From: Roseimicrobium sp. ORNL1
Lineage (GTDB): Bacteria; Verrucomicrobiota; Verrucomicrobiia; Verrucomicrobiales; Verrucomicrobiaceae
Reading direction: 5' to 3'
Length of the DNA stretch: 64,000 bases
Assembly: GCF_011044495.1 (NCBI RefSeq)
Contig: NZ_CP049143.1
Span: 186,001-250,000 of the forward strand
Part shown: in pieces, positions 53,290 to 61,327 of the stretch
How the letters are laid out: the number at the start of each line of letters is the position of its first letter
Numbering within the stretch: the stretch's first letter is position 1
Notes under the pieces: model-generated
What the model saw: the letters and a program-made list of their open reading frames with translations, nothing else
Told to the model about the DNA's origin: nothing
The model's database searches: none
Translations under genes and position numbers: made by a program

Positions 53290-53895
53290 CTAGTCTCGTG
53301 CTGAGGCCGAGTGCCCGGAGCCTGCGGTATTCCCCGCAGTAGCCACATAGACGAACGCTGGAGGGAGATTCCCCCACACGGTGGACGTCGTCGTGAGCTG
53401 ATAGCAACGGCTTGCCAGCAAGTCGCGGAAATGCCTGCCCTTGGGCAGGAGGTGGAAGCCCGTGTAGGCAAAGGTGACAAAGATGCCACCCGGCCTGAGG
53501 TGCGGCATGACATGATCGAGAATGGCTGTCTGCAGACTCTCTGGGAAGGCCGTCCAGGGCAGGCCGCTCACGATGGCGTCCACCGTAGTTCCTTCGCCGG
53601 GCCAGTGATTGAAGTCGAACTCCTGGGCTGGTACCGCCTCAAAGCGCAGCTTGGGAAAGCGCGTTCCCAAGCGCGTCACGAACGTTTCATTGAGCTCCAG
53701 CCCCAGATATTCGCTGTCCTCAGGCAAAGCAGCTGCCACGGCCTCCGTGAGTGCGCCCGTGCCAGGGCCGAGTTCCAGGACTCTCTTGGCGTCATGAATT
53801 TTGGCCGCTTCCGCGATGCGGCGCGCCAAAGCTGGAGAGGAAGGCGCGACAGCCCCCGTAGTCTCCCAGTTGCGTACAAATTCTTTCAAAAACAT
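53290..53895 (-). CDS. Phospholipid N-methyltransferase-like protein (PmtA/OlsG type)
   Basis: The 201-residue protein has the methyltransferase fold: FLKEFVRNWETTGAVAPSSP at the N-terminus, motif I VLELGPGTGALTEAVAAALP (residues 39-58), and IVSGLPWTAFPESLQTAILD near the middle, with LRPGGIFVTFAYTGFHLLPK following. The N-terminal FLKEFVxxxxxTGAVAPSS pattern is what I know from phospholipid and ornithine-lipid N-methyltransferases, which produce methylated phosphatidylethanolamine or ornithine lipids. An rRNA dimethyltransferase-like alternative is possible because both share the core. A start at 53904 is also in frame. Confidence 0.75.
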   Translation of the reverse strand: MFLKEFVRNWETTGAVAPSSPALARRIAEAAKIHDAKRVLELGPGTGALTEAVAAALPEDSEYLGLELNETFVTRLGTRFPKLRFEAVPAQEFDFNHWPGEGTTVDAIVSGLPWTAFPESLQTAILDHVMPHLRPGGIFVTFAYTGFHLLPKGRHFRDLLASRCYQLTTTSTVWGNLPPAFVYVATAGNTAGSGHSASARD

Positions 53896-53971
53896 CCATG
53901 ACATTGATGTGACGCTATCCGCGGTTGCGGGTGCGCGCGAACAGTTTTATGGGAGCGATTCGGGATACGAT

Positions 53972-54193
53972 ATGATTCAACGTTTTTGCTTTGCCCTGGC
54001 CGCGCTGGCAATGCTGGCCTGCACCAGCTGCAGCTCTTCGCACTACAAAATCACGCTGCGCGACGGACGTGAATTCATGACCGCGAGCAAGCCCGAGTAC
54101 AACTCGAAGACGGGGTACTACAAGTTCCGCGCGCTCAATGACAAGGATGCGCTCATTCGCTCGGACGAGATCCTCATGATGAATGAGCTCTAA
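53972..54193 (+). CDS. Small YgdI/YgdR-like lipoprotein
   Basis: The 73-residue protein has a lipoprotein-type signal (MIQRFCFALAALAMLAC, lipobox ending MLAC at about residue 17), then a small domain HYKITLRDGREFMTASKPEY with GYYKFRALNDKDALIRSDEI. This is the pattern of YgdI/YgdR-type lipoproteins, whose function is unclear. It lies close before the Maf gene (10 bp between) and is likely co-transcribed with it. The start at 53972 was chosen because it begins the signal peptide. Confidence 0.8.
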   Translation: MIQRFCFALAALAMLACTSCSSSHYKITLRDGREFMTASKPEYNSKTGYYKFRALNDKDALIRSDEILMMNEL

Positions 54194-54203
54194 GGACAGA
54201 GAT

Positions 54204-54830
54204 ATGAGCACGGAGCACGAAGGAAACGGCAGTGGAAATTTGAAACACGGAGCGACCTCCTTGCCACTAGTGCTGGCCTCGGCCTCACCCCGTCGCGTGG
54301 AACTCATGCAGGAGGCGGGTTACACCTTCGAAGTGCTCGTTCCCCAAGTGGAAGAGGCCCATGATGAGTCCCTCACCTGCGAAGCGCTGACGATCGAGAA
54401 CGCCCGGCTGAAGGCCATGGCCATCGCAACCCAGCGCCCGGACGCCGTGATCGTGGCTGCGGACACCCTGGTCTATCTCGATGACAAGCCCATCGGCAAG
54501 CCGGCCGATCTGGAAGACGCCGCCGGAATGCTGCGTCGCTTGAGCGGCCGCATCCACAAGGTGTGCACGGGGGTCGCGCTCGTGAGTCGTGGCGGGGCGG
54601 AAGAGAAGACCTTCCCCGTCATCAGCGAAGTCACCTTCAAGCCCCTCACGGAAGAAGTGATTCGCGATTACCATTCCCGCATCCAACCTCTCGACAAGGC
54701 CGGCGCCTATGCCGTGCAGGACGAGAGCGCGATGATCATCGAACGCGTGGAAGGCTCATGGTCCAATGTGAAGGGCCTGCCGATGGAGCGGTTGAATGAG
54801 GAACTGAGTCGGTTTTTGAGTGTGAGCTGA
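54204..54830 (+). CDS. maf: Maf-like nucleotide pyrophosphatase
   Basis: Maf proteins hydrolyse non-canonical or selected canonical nucleoside triphosphates and so keep the pool clean. The protein is about 208 residues. The Maf signature is LPLVLASASPRRVELMQEAG, followed by VIVAADTLVYLDDKPIGKPA with the metal-binding Asp, and the C-terminal segment AYAVQDESAMIIERVEGSWS and VKGLPMERL. I used the ATG at 54204 because an AAGGAC Shine-Dalgarno-like sequence lies about 6-8 bp upstream; a start at 54183 would overlap the lipoprotein gene. Confidence 0.92.
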   Translation: MSTEHEGNGSGNLKHGATSLPLVLASASPRRVELMQEAGYTFEVLVPQVEEAHDESLTCEALTIENARLKAMAIATQRPDAVIVAADTLVYLDDKPIGKPADLEDAAGMLRRLSGRIHKVCTGVALVSRGGAEEKTFPVISEVTFKPLTEEVIRDYHSRIQPLDKAGAYAVQDESAMIIERVEGSWSNVKGLPMERLNEELSRFLSVS

Positions 54831-54870
54831 GCTGGGTAGCTTGAGAACTTGAAGTTCCTGCCTCCTCACG

Positions 54871-55293
54871 ATGAAAAAGATCTACATCTTGGAGCCGGAG
54901 GTGCCTGGAGGACTTGGGCCACGCACTCAAATGGACCGTAGTGTTCATCCACCGAGGGTTGAGCTCTTGCATTTCATTTTCGATGGCTGGCTTGGCGACC
55001 AACTCGTCGAGAGCTTCCCCTGTTATTTGATCACGCCGGGCCTGGCCGAATTGCTTGCCGCTGCTGGAGTGACTGGATTCGAACTGGCAGAGGCTGAAAT
55101 CGAGACGAGTGAGCAGTTTAGAGAACTGTATCCAGAACGCGTGCTCCCCCCTTTCAAATGGCTTCAAATCGTGGGCACACCTGCCAAAAGCGACATCTAC
55201 CTTACCTCGGACAATCGCTTGGCCGGTTCTCAAAAGACACTGGATGTGGTCTTGGCTACGAATCCAAAGGGTTTTGAATTTCGCGAAGCATAG
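54871..55293 (+). CDS. Small orphan protein resembling Imm11-type immunity proteins
   Basis: The 140-residue protein is not clearly one I know. Its middle and C-terminus (IETSEQFRELYPERVLPPFK, then DIYLTSDNRLAGSQKTLDVV) resemble the pattern of polymorphic-toxin immunity proteins of the Imm11/DUF1629 sort, in which segments like SEQFxxLYP, xPxFxWL and LxVSxxALxxL occur. No toxin gene is next to it. It is convergent with the antiporter gene (9 bp away). I treat the link as a weak inference. Confidence 0.5.
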   Translation: MKKIYILEPEVPGGLGPRTQMDRSVHPPRVELLHFIFDGWLGDQLVESFPCYLITPGLAELLAAAGVTGFELAEAEIETSEQFRELYPERVLPPFKWLQIVGTPAKSDIYLTSDNRLAGSQKTLDVVLATNPKGFEFREA

Positions 55294-55301
55294 AGCGCTG
55301 C

Positions 55302-57212
55302 TTAGGAGTTTGGTGCGGAGTCCTCCTCCCCCAGCGCCTCCCTCCTCAGTGACTCCGTGTCCCACGCCTCATCCGTGGGACGTTCCCGCACCTCCGCATC
55401 CACCGCGAAGAGCTTCTCCATTTCCGCGATCTGGTCGCGTGCGGCATTCACATATTCATCGCCGTCCTTGTGTTCGAACCACACCTCGGCCATGCAACGA
55501 ATGTTGCCCTCATCAAAATCACGGAACTTCTTCGCAGCATGGTGGGCCTCATGTGCGGGGATGCCCAGGAGGCGCAGTGCCTCGGTGCCGAGGTCCAGCG
55601 AACTGCCCAAGGTCTCGCGGTAAATGTAGTGCGCGCCGCGACGTACCATCTCATACGCGTGAAGGCGCCCCGAAGCCCGCGCGAGGATCGTGAGGTGCGG
55701 GAACTGATGCTTCACGGTCTCAATGATCTTCAGGCTCTTTTCTTCGTCATCAATGGCGAGGATGAAGAGCTTGGCCTTCGCAGCACCGGCACTGTGCAGC
55801 AGGTCCAGGCGACTGGCATCGCCGTAGAAGAGCTTCATGCCCATACGGCGCAGAAAGTCCACCTGCTCCGAATCCAGGTCCAGGACGGTGGATTCGATGC
55901 CATTCACCGCAAGAAGGCGGCCCACGATGTGGCCAAACCTGCCATAGCCTGCGATGAGCACCGGGTTGTCAGTCTCGGGAATCGCATCCGCCTCACGTTC
56001 GTTCTCGCGCTTCTGCAGGCGTGGATGCAGCAACTTCTCGTAAATCAAAAGCAGGATGGGTGTGACTGCCATGCTGAGTGCCACCACGGCGGTGAGCTTG
56101 TTAGCGAGCGCACCGGGAAGCGCGCCACCTGACTGCGCGACGGAGAAAAGCACAAAGCAGAATTCGCCACCCTGCGAGAGCGCACAGGCCATGAGCAGGC
56201 TTTCTGGAAGACACAGCCCACTGAAACGCGCCACGAGGAAAAGCACGATTCCCTTCAGCAGGACCATGCCGGCAATCCACAGCGCAATCTCACCTGGTTG
56301 CGATGCGACAAGCGCGAAGTCGATGCTCGCGCCCACAGCGATGAAGAAGATGCCCAGCAGCAGTCCTTTGAACGGCTCAAGGTCGGACTCCAGTTCATGG
56401 CGGAATTCACTTTCTGCCAGCACCACGCCCGCGAGGAAGGTGCCCAGAGCCGCGCTGAGTCCCACGGCCTGCATCAGCAATGCCGTGCCCACCACCAGAA
56501 GCAGCGCGGTGGCCGTGAACATTTCCCGCAACTGCGTCTTCGCGATGTAGCGGAAGATGGGACGGATGAGATAACGCCCCCCTCCGACAATCAGTGCCAC
56601 CGCTCCAAACGTCAGCAGGGCCTGTTGCCATCCCGGGAGATTCTCAGCGAACCCATGGCCGTGCGCGTGTTCGGCCTCAGGCTTGGCCGCATGACTGGAA
56701 AGCAGTGGCAGCACCGCAAGCAACGGAATGACCGCGAGATCCTGGAAGAGCAGGATGGCGAAGCTGGACTGCCCCGCGTTGGTCTTCATGAGCCCCTTCT
56801 CTGCCAGGCTCTGCAGCGCGATGGCGGTGGAGGACATCGCCAGGATGAGGCCGGCGGCGATGGCCTGTTTGCCGGGATACTGCATGGCCCATCCTGCGAG
56901 AGCGATCACAGCACCAGTACCCAGCACCTGCGCGCCTCCCATGCCAAGCACGGGGCCACGCAGACGCCACAGCAACTTTGGTTGCAACTCCAGACCCACG
57001 AGGAAGAGCATCATCACCACGCCGAACTCGGCGAAGTGCATCACGTCCTGCCCTTCCTTCCCAATGAAACCCATGGCGAAGGGGCCAATCAAGGCGCCGG
57101 CAATCAGGTAGCCGAGCACCGAGCCCATGCCCAGACGCTTGGCCACGGGCACGGACACCACAGCGGCTAGCAGGTAGATGAAAGCTTGGGCGAGGAAGGA
57201 CTCGAGATGCAT
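55302..57212 (-). CDS. CPA2-family cation:proton antiporter with TrkA-N domain (KefB/KefC-like)
   Basis: The 636-residue protein has about 12 membrane segments in the first 390 residues, starting LAQAFIYLLAAVVSVPVAKR, with the antiporter core GAALIGPFAMGFIGK and SFAILLFQDLAVIPLLAVLP, and the charge helix region ALGTFLAGVVLAESEFRHEL. The cytoplasmic TrkA-N domain begins NPVLIAGYGRFGHIVGRLLA (nucleotide-binding GxGxxG) and runs to ILAIDDEEKSLKIIETVKHQ. In relatives this domain controls potassium efflux in response to glutathione adducts. It lies 24 bp downstream of a kefG/kefF-like gene, as in known Kef pairs. Confidence 0.92.
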   Translation of the reverse strand: MHLESFLAQAFIYLLAAVVSVPVAKRLGMGSVLGYLIAGALIGPFAMGFIGKEGQDVMHFAEFGVVMMLFLVGLELQPKLLWRLRGPVLGMGGAQVLGTGAVIALAGWAMQYPGKQAIAAGLILAMSSTAIALQSLAEKGLMKTNAGQSSFAILLFQDLAVIPLLAVLPLLSSHAAKPEAEHAHGHGFAENLPGWQQALLTFGAVALIVGGGRYLIRPIFRYIAKTQLREMFTATALLLVVGTALLMQAVGLSAALGTFLAGVVLAESEFRHELESDLEPFKGLLLGIFFIAVGASIDFALVASQPGEIALWIAGMVLLKGIVLFLVARFSGLCLPESLLMACALSQGGEFCFVLFSVAQSGGALPGALANKLTAVVALSMAVTPILLLIYEKLLHPRLQKRENEREADAIPETDNPVLIAGYGRFGHIVGRLLAVNGIESTVLDLDSEQVDFLRRMGMKLFYGDASRLDLLHSAGAAKAKLFILAIDDEEKSLKIIETVKHQFPHLTILARASGRLHAYEMVRRGAHYIYRETLGSSLDLGTEALRLLGIPAHEAHHAAKKFRDFDEGNIRCMAEVWFEHKDGDEYVNAARDQIAEMEKLFAVDAEVRERPTDEAWDTESLRREALGEEDSAPNS

Positions 57213-57236
57213 GGTCGCTTGGCGGGTGGCTACAGC

Positions 57237-57821
57237 TTACAGCTCAAGGTTTAAGGTGTCTGCTCCCAGCAGATCCGCGGCGGTCAGTTGGCCATCACGC
57301 AGCTTCTGCAGGAGTAACCGATATTGTCGCGCATGCTCGTGCAATTCCAGATCACTGATGCGAAACGAGCTGTGCACCACGAGTGGTGGCAGGAAAGTCA
57401 TGCCGCACAGCATGGCCGTCTGCTCCAGCGGAGCGAGAAGCTGGCGGATGGTGTAGCGATTCTGCCCCGCGCAGCAATACGTCTCAGCGCTGCCGCCGGT
57501 GCTCATCACATGCATCCACCATTTGTCACACAAGGCGGTACCGCCTTGTCCGTAAGCCCAGCCATGTTCGAGCACCAGGTCCTCCCACTGCTTCAGTATC
57601 GCAGGCGTGGAGTACCAGTAGAAGGGATGCTGGCAGATGATGATGTCATGCTGCGCGAGGAGTTCCTGTTCCCGTGGCACGTTGATGTAGAAGTCGGGAT
57701 ACGCCTCGTAGAGATCGTGGAAGGTCACGCCCTCCATATCACGCACGGCATCCGCCAGCGCCCGCTGGATGCGCGAGCGGCGCAGGCGCGGGTGTGCGAA
57801 GAGGACGAGGATGCGTTTCAT
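57237..57821 (-). CDS. Quinone/NAD(P)H oxidoreductase, KefF/KefG-like ancillary protein
   Basis: The protein is about 194 residues. The flavodoxin-like fold is visible: ILVLFAHPRLRRSRIQRALA at the N-terminus (phosphate loop), HDLYEAYPDFYINVPREQEL, IIICQHPFYWYSTPAILKQW (flavin-side WY), and a region GTALCDKWWMHVMSTGGSAE. This is the family that activates Kef antiporters. The gene is directly upstream of the antiporter gene and so supports a two-component Kef system. I chose the ATG at 57821 because it starts the flavodoxin fold; the frame is open 75 codons further upstream. Confidence 0.9.
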   Translation of the reverse strand: MKRILVLFAHPRLRRSRIQRALADAVRDMEGVTFHDLYEAYPDFYINVPREQELLAQHDIIICQHPFYWYSTPAILKQWEDLVLEHGWAYGQGGTALCDKWWMHVMSTGGSAETYCCAGQNRYTIRQLLAPLEQTAMLCGMTFLPPLVVHSSFRISDLELHEHARQYRLLLQKLRDGQLTAADLLGADTLNLEL

Positions 57822-57939
57822 GATGCTGAAGGGACGGGTTACGCGGACGTTTGATGCGTCCAAAACACCGGTGGTGGCCGATCTTCTTGGGCGTTCTTGT
57901 CTCTTGTCAAAGACAAGGCCAATGAGCAAGCTCTGAACC

Positions 57940-58734
57940 ATGAAAACTCGCCACTTCCTCTTCGGGTGCGCCCTTACCGCTGCCCTGTCCGTTTCTGGTA
58001 TGATGAAAGCCCAAGCGGAGATCAAGGAGGGACCGGTGGAATACAAGGCTGGCGATGTCGTCTGTGAAGGCTGGCAGGCCTATGACACGGAGAAGGAGGG
58101 CAAGCGCCCGGCCGTGCTCGTCATCCACCAGTGGACTGGCGTGAGTGATTACGAAAAGATGCGCGCCCGCATGCTGGCGGAACTGGGATACAACGTCTTG
58201 GTGGCGGACATCTATGGCAAGGGCGTGCGTCCGCAGAAGCCGGATGCGGCCAAGGAGGCTGGCAAGTACAAGCAGGACCGCGCGCTCTACCGTGAACGCA
58301 TCAGCGCCGCGCTCGATGTGCTCTTCAAGGATCCCCGCACGGATGACACGCGCGTGGCGGCCATGGGTTACTGCTTCGGCGGCACTGGCGCGCTGGAGGC
58401 TGCCCGCAGCGGCGCTGCCCTGAAAGGTGTCGTGAGTTTCCATGGCAATCTCAACACCCCGACTCCGGATGATGCGAAGAACATCAAGGGCCAGGTGCTC
58501 GTGCTGCACGGCGCGGATGATCCCGTGGTGCCTCCGGCGGAAGTGGAAGGCTTCGAAAAGGAGATGAAGGGCCACAGCGTGAAATACTGGTTCGTCTCCT
58601 ATCCCGGAGCGGTGCACAGCTTCACCCAAAAGGGTGCCGGCAACGACAACTCCAAGGGCTCCGCGTACAATGCGGATGCGGATGAGAAGTCGTGGAAGGA
58701 GATGAAGGACTTCCTCGAGAAGATCCTGAAGTAG
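57940..58734 (+). CDS. Exported dienelactone hydrolase family protein
   Basis: The 264-residue protein has a signal peptide (FLFGCALTAALSVSGMMKAQA). The alpha/beta hydrolase core has PAVLVIHQWTGVSDYEKMRA near the N-terminus, the nucleophile region AAMGYCFGGTGALEAARSGA with Cys in the nucleophile position, the Asp in VLHGADDPVVPPAEVEGFEK, and the His in YPGAVHSFTQKGAG. This is the dienelactone hydrolase pattern. The substrate is unknown and the export signal suggests a periplasmic role. A perfect 6-bp hairpin (CTTGTC, AAA, GACAAG at 57903-57917) lies in its leader. Confidence 0.9.
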   Translation: MKTRHFLFGCALTAALSVSGMMKAQAEIKEGPVEYKAGDVVCEGWQAYDTEKEGKRPAVLVIHQWTGVSDYEKMRARMLAELGYNVLVADIYGKGVRPQKPDAAKEAGKYKQDRALYRERISAALDVLFKDPRTDDTRVAAMGYCFGGTGALEAARSGAALKGVVSFHGNLNTPTPDDAKNIKGQVLVLHGADDPVVPPAEVEGFEKEMKGHSVKYWFVSYPGAVHSFTQKGAGNDNSKGSAYNADADEKSWKEMKDFLEKILK

Positions 58735-58746
58735 CCAATTGTCACG

Positions 58747-59220
58747 TCAACCCACCGTGGGCGGCGGTGGCGGTGGCGGCTGCATGGGTGGTGGCAGTGT
58801 CTTCCATCCATGCGAGAGAAAATACAACCGCGTGGGTGTCTGACACCAAAAGATCAGCAGGACGACGGAAGGTACCAGGCAGCAGGGTAGCCCAAGAATC
58901 AGCACTGCCAGTCCCACGCCCCAGCTGGACGGCTTGGCTTGAATAAAAGCACAGGCGAGCATGAAAATGCCGACCGCTAACAAGAAAACTACGACCCCCC
59001 AGTCACTCTCGTCCACTGGCTCCGTGTCGCCCTCCGGTCTCAGTCCCAGTTTGTAGTCCCAGCCCGTCACTTTGATTAGACCAAACAGGGCCATGAAAAG
59101 GGCGAAGGCGGCGCAAAATCCGGTGAAAATCCTGAAGGCGGTGACGACCCCTGGAGTCCCGTAGGACAGAGGTTGCGGTGGGGCAGGCTGCATCGGCGGC
59201 GGCCAGGAGGACGGTTGCAT
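58747..59220 (-). CDS. Small proline-rich membrane protein, family with the 62061 gene
   Basis: The 157-residue protein has a proline-rich N-terminus (SSWPPPMQPAPPQPLSYG), three or four hydrophobic segments (VVTAFRIFTGFCAAFALFMA, VVVFLLAVGIFMLACAF, and VGLAVLILGLPCCLVPSVVL followed by LLIFWC), and ends with a second proline run (PPPMQPPPPPPPTVG). The last membrane segment with ILGLxxC and LLIFW is similar to that of the gene at 62061-62426, so the two are probably homologous. No function is known. It converges with the hydrolase gene, 12 bp away. Confidence 0.7.
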   Translation of the reverse strand: MQPSSWPPPMQPAPPQPLSYGTPGVVTAFRIFTGFCAAFALFMALFGLIKVTGWDYKLGLRPEGDTEPVDESDWGVVVFLLAVGIFMLACAFIQAKPSSWGVGLAVLILGLPCCLVPSVVLLIFWCQTPTRLYFLSHGWKTLPPPMQPPPPPPPTVG

Positions 59221-59311
59221 GCGCGACTATGAATCACGTCGTTCGCCCGCAACAATAGAAAATGCCTCAAGGAAGGGCGGTGGCCCCATGTTCAATGACA
59301 TGCGGCATGCT

Positions 59312-59866
59312 CTATTTTCCTTTTTCCTTGAAGGCTCCCGATTCCCAGTCCTTCTCCGAGATTTTATCGTCGAATGGGTAGGGAAGCTTGGCCCCATCGA
59401 CGAGCCAGCCCCGGTAGCGCGTCAAAGGCTCCTTGCTCGCGAAGTCGGTGATGGATTCACCATCGCGCTTCAACTCGTCGCCACTCAGGTAGTAGTTACC
59501 CCGTTCTATCCGGGCGTAGCTGGCGACCTTGTCCTTGGTGTCCAGGATCAAGATGAAACAGTGGCCTCTTGCAGGCGGATATTCCGAGCCCTTGGCTGAT
59601 GATCGCAGGAAGAACGCCGTGGCCAGCACATAGCGTTTCCCAAATCGCTCGAGTGAGCCCAGGTAATCGACTGTCTTGAGATGGTAGGAGTATTCCTTTC
59701 CATCTTGGACGCTCTTGTGGGAGGTGAGTTCGTCGATCTCTGACTTCTCAAGCGCTGCTACGATACGGGAAAGCACGCGGGGTTCGTCGAGCATGGTGCC
59801 GGCATCCTCAGCGTGGAGAGGTAGGAGCGGCAGGAGCAGCAGCAAAACAGTGAGGCGGAGGTGCAT
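59312..59866 (-). CDS. Secreted protein of unknown function
   Basis: The 184-residue protein has a signal peptide (LRLTVLLLLLPLLPLHA, cleavage near residue 19). The mature part is mixed alpha/beta, with RGHCFILILDTKDKVASYAR and EPLTRYRGWLVDGAKLPYP as the most distinctive segments. I do not recognise it. It is followed downstream on the same strand by nothing until the proline-rich gene, and the intervening 59221-59311 contains no gene. Confidence 0.68.
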   Translation of the reverse strand: MHLRLTVLLLLLPLLPLHAEDAGTMLDEPRVLSRIVAALEKSEIDELTSHKSVQDGKEYSYHLKTVDYLGSLERFGKRYVLATAFFLRSSAKGSEYPPARGHCFILILDTKDKVASYARIERGNYYLSGDELKRDGESITDFASKEPLTRYRGWLVDGAKLPYPFDDKISEKDWESGAFKEKGK

Positions 59867-59925
59867 GGATTCGGTGAGTCATGCCGGCACCGGGTTCCGT
59901 TCACACTTTCCTCAATGTCACGGCG

Positions 59926-59951
59926 AAAAAACGCCCGCGCTTAGCACGGGC
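59926..59951 (-). terminator. Rho-independent terminator downstream of the HNH-like gene
   Basis: Read on the minus strand, GCCCGTGC and GCGCGGGC form an 8-bp stem with one G-T wobble around a TAA loop (59933-59951), followed after one base by six T (A6 at 59926-59931 on the plus strand). It is 35 bases after the HNH-like stop codon. Confidence 0.85.
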
Positions 59952-59986
59952 ATTCAAGAGCCGGATTCCGGGGAGACTAGACCTGG

Positions 59987-60325
59987 TTAGATCAGCTTTC
60001 TTGAATTCCTCAGCCCATCCGCCGTCACCACGCTGCTGCGTGAGGCGACGAGGAATTCCGCATAATTCTGCCACTGCATCGGGCGCAAGGCAGCCATGCC
60101 GAAGGAGCGCTGGGTGTGGGTGTTGTCCGCGATGTCCCAGCCGAATTCGGTGTTCCGGTTGCGGTAGGCCATGCGGTGAATCCAGGCGCCACGCTCGTCC
60201 TTGCGCCACACAGCGGGGTCGTTGCCAGGAATGACCTGGGCGCCCTGCCATACGCGCTCGACGATGTCGCGCTCGTAGCTTCGTTCCAATGCATTGCTCG
60301 GAGGGGTTTCGAGCTGGGAGGTCAT
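59987..60325 (-). CDS. Degenerate HNH-like small protein
   Basis: The 112-residue protein resembles a small HNH-type group in which relatives carry WRKDKYGxxIKKSDYGNRNSEYGWEIDHI. Here the corresponding part is VWRKDERGAWIHRMAYRNRN followed by TEFGWDIADNTHTQRSFGMA and RPMQWQNYAEFLV. The His of the expected WEIDH is absent (WDIADN), and the later NLQPLHWxxN is present as ALRPMQWQN. If the relationship is right, the nuclease site is lost and the protein is structural or regulatory. I chose the start MTSQLE because of its pyrimidine-rich leader; an upstream ATG at 60349 is in frame. A good terminator follows. Confidence 0.6.
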   Translation of the reverse strand: MTSQLETPPSNALERSYERDIVERVWQGAQVIPGNDPAVWRKDERGAWIHRMAYRNRNTEFGWDIADNTHTQRSFGMAALRPMQWQNYAEFLVASRSSVVTADGLRNSRKLI

Positions 60326-60415
60326 GAGAAAAAGGGAACGGTGGGACATGGCGGGAACAGAAACAGCATAGGTCGTGCCGATCTGCCCCCGCAGATTTTG
60401 TGCAGGGGTTGATGG

Positions 60416-61153
60416 TCAGGCGAGATTCCAGAACTTCTCCCAATCCGGGGGCGTTTCCGGCGTCTCGATGCCGTGTTCAATGCGGCCTTCATTCTCTGGG
60501 AGGAAGACCGTGCTGGTGCCATACACCATGATGAGATCCTGGGAGCTGGCGCTGCGGATGGCATGGGCCACACCGGCAGGAATGACCACGCCCACGTTGT
60601 TTTCGCCGCGCAGGTCATCGCCTTCGATGATGAAGCGCATCTTCTTGCGCGGCATGCCGGCGCGTTCGTCGATGAGGAACATCTCGCAGATGCCCTGGAT
60701 GAAGAACATCACATCCCACTGCTCCTTGTCATAGGGACGCAGCGAGTAGTTCAGCGGGTCCTGCACGAAGAGCCTCTGGAACCAGGCCTCCGGCGTGGTG
60801 CCCTCCGGGATAAAGGGGGGGTGGATGTGAAAGCCCTTGCTGGTACCCGCAGACATCTTGGCCGTGGCCCATTGCTTGGGCCAGAGTTCGATGTCACCTA
60901 CACGGCCCTGCCCCTCACGGGCGAACTCGCTGAAGTAGCCACGGTAGCGCTGATGGAAGACCCTGCGGTGAAAGACTTCCACCCCAGGGATGCCCACTTC
61001 CGGCGGAATGCCGCCCACGAGTTCCTTCGCTTCCACGCGTCCGGTTTGCTGCAGGCGCTCGCCGAGAGAGCCGCCGGAGTAGTCACGCGTTTGCAGGGCG
61101 GCGCGGGCGATGCTGCTGAGGCCGCGCCAGAGGTCTTGGGGAGTGTCTGCCAT
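60416..61153 (-). CDS. RmlC-like cupin protein
   Basis: The 245-residue protein has one cupin fold of the type found in dTDP-4-dehydrorhamnose 3,5-epimerases and relatives. The first strand cluster includes GRVGDIELWPKQWATAKMSA and GFHIHPPFIPEGTTPE, and the second includes WDVMFFIQGICEMFLIDERA and IPAGVAHAIRSASSQDLIMV with two possible metal His. The N-terminal 70 residues (helical, ALQTRDYSGGSLGERLQQTG) are extra. Isomerase or epimerase function is an inference from fold. It is upstream of the HNH-like gene on the same strand and downstream of the clpP terminator. Confidence 0.75.
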   Translation of the reverse strand: MADTPQDLWRGLSSIARAALQTRDYSGGSLGERLQQTGRVEAKELVGGIPPEVGIPGVEVFHRRVFHQRYRGYFSEFAREGQGRVGDIELWPKQWATAKMSAGTSKGFHIHPPFIPEGTTPEAWFQRLFVQDPLNYSLRPYDKEQWDVMFFIQGICEMFLIDERAGMPRKKMRFIIEGDDLRGENNVGVVIPAGVAHAIRSASSQDLIMVYGTSTVFLPENEGRIEHGIETPETPPDWEKFWNLA

Positions 61154-61260
61154 GAGTGTGGGTGAAATGAGGAGGTCGGTGGGATGGATACTTTCCGTGG
61201 CGATCCCGGGGCCTGCAAGCCCGTGTTTATGTGAATCTGGATACGGTCGGAACGCCCATG

Positions 61261-61293
61261 AAAAAGGCAGGATGCATGCACATCCTGCCTTTT
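61261..61293 (-). terminator. Bidirectional terminator after clpP
   Basis: A perfect 13-bp stem (AAAAGGCAGGATG at 61262-61274 with its complement at 61281-61293) surrounds the loop CATGCA. On the minus strand five T close the structure. It lies 35 bases after the clpP stop codon and ends before the cupin gene start, separating the two transcripts. Confidence 0.9.
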
Positions 61294-61327
61294 GAGATTT
61301 GGTTTCCGGGCGCTGCCCGTGGGCGAC

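Noticed and set aside
59901-60443. Alternative 180-codon minus-strand frame over the HNH-like gene
   Set aside because: It runs through the terminator hairpin and lacks the HNH-like pattern found in the frame I chose.
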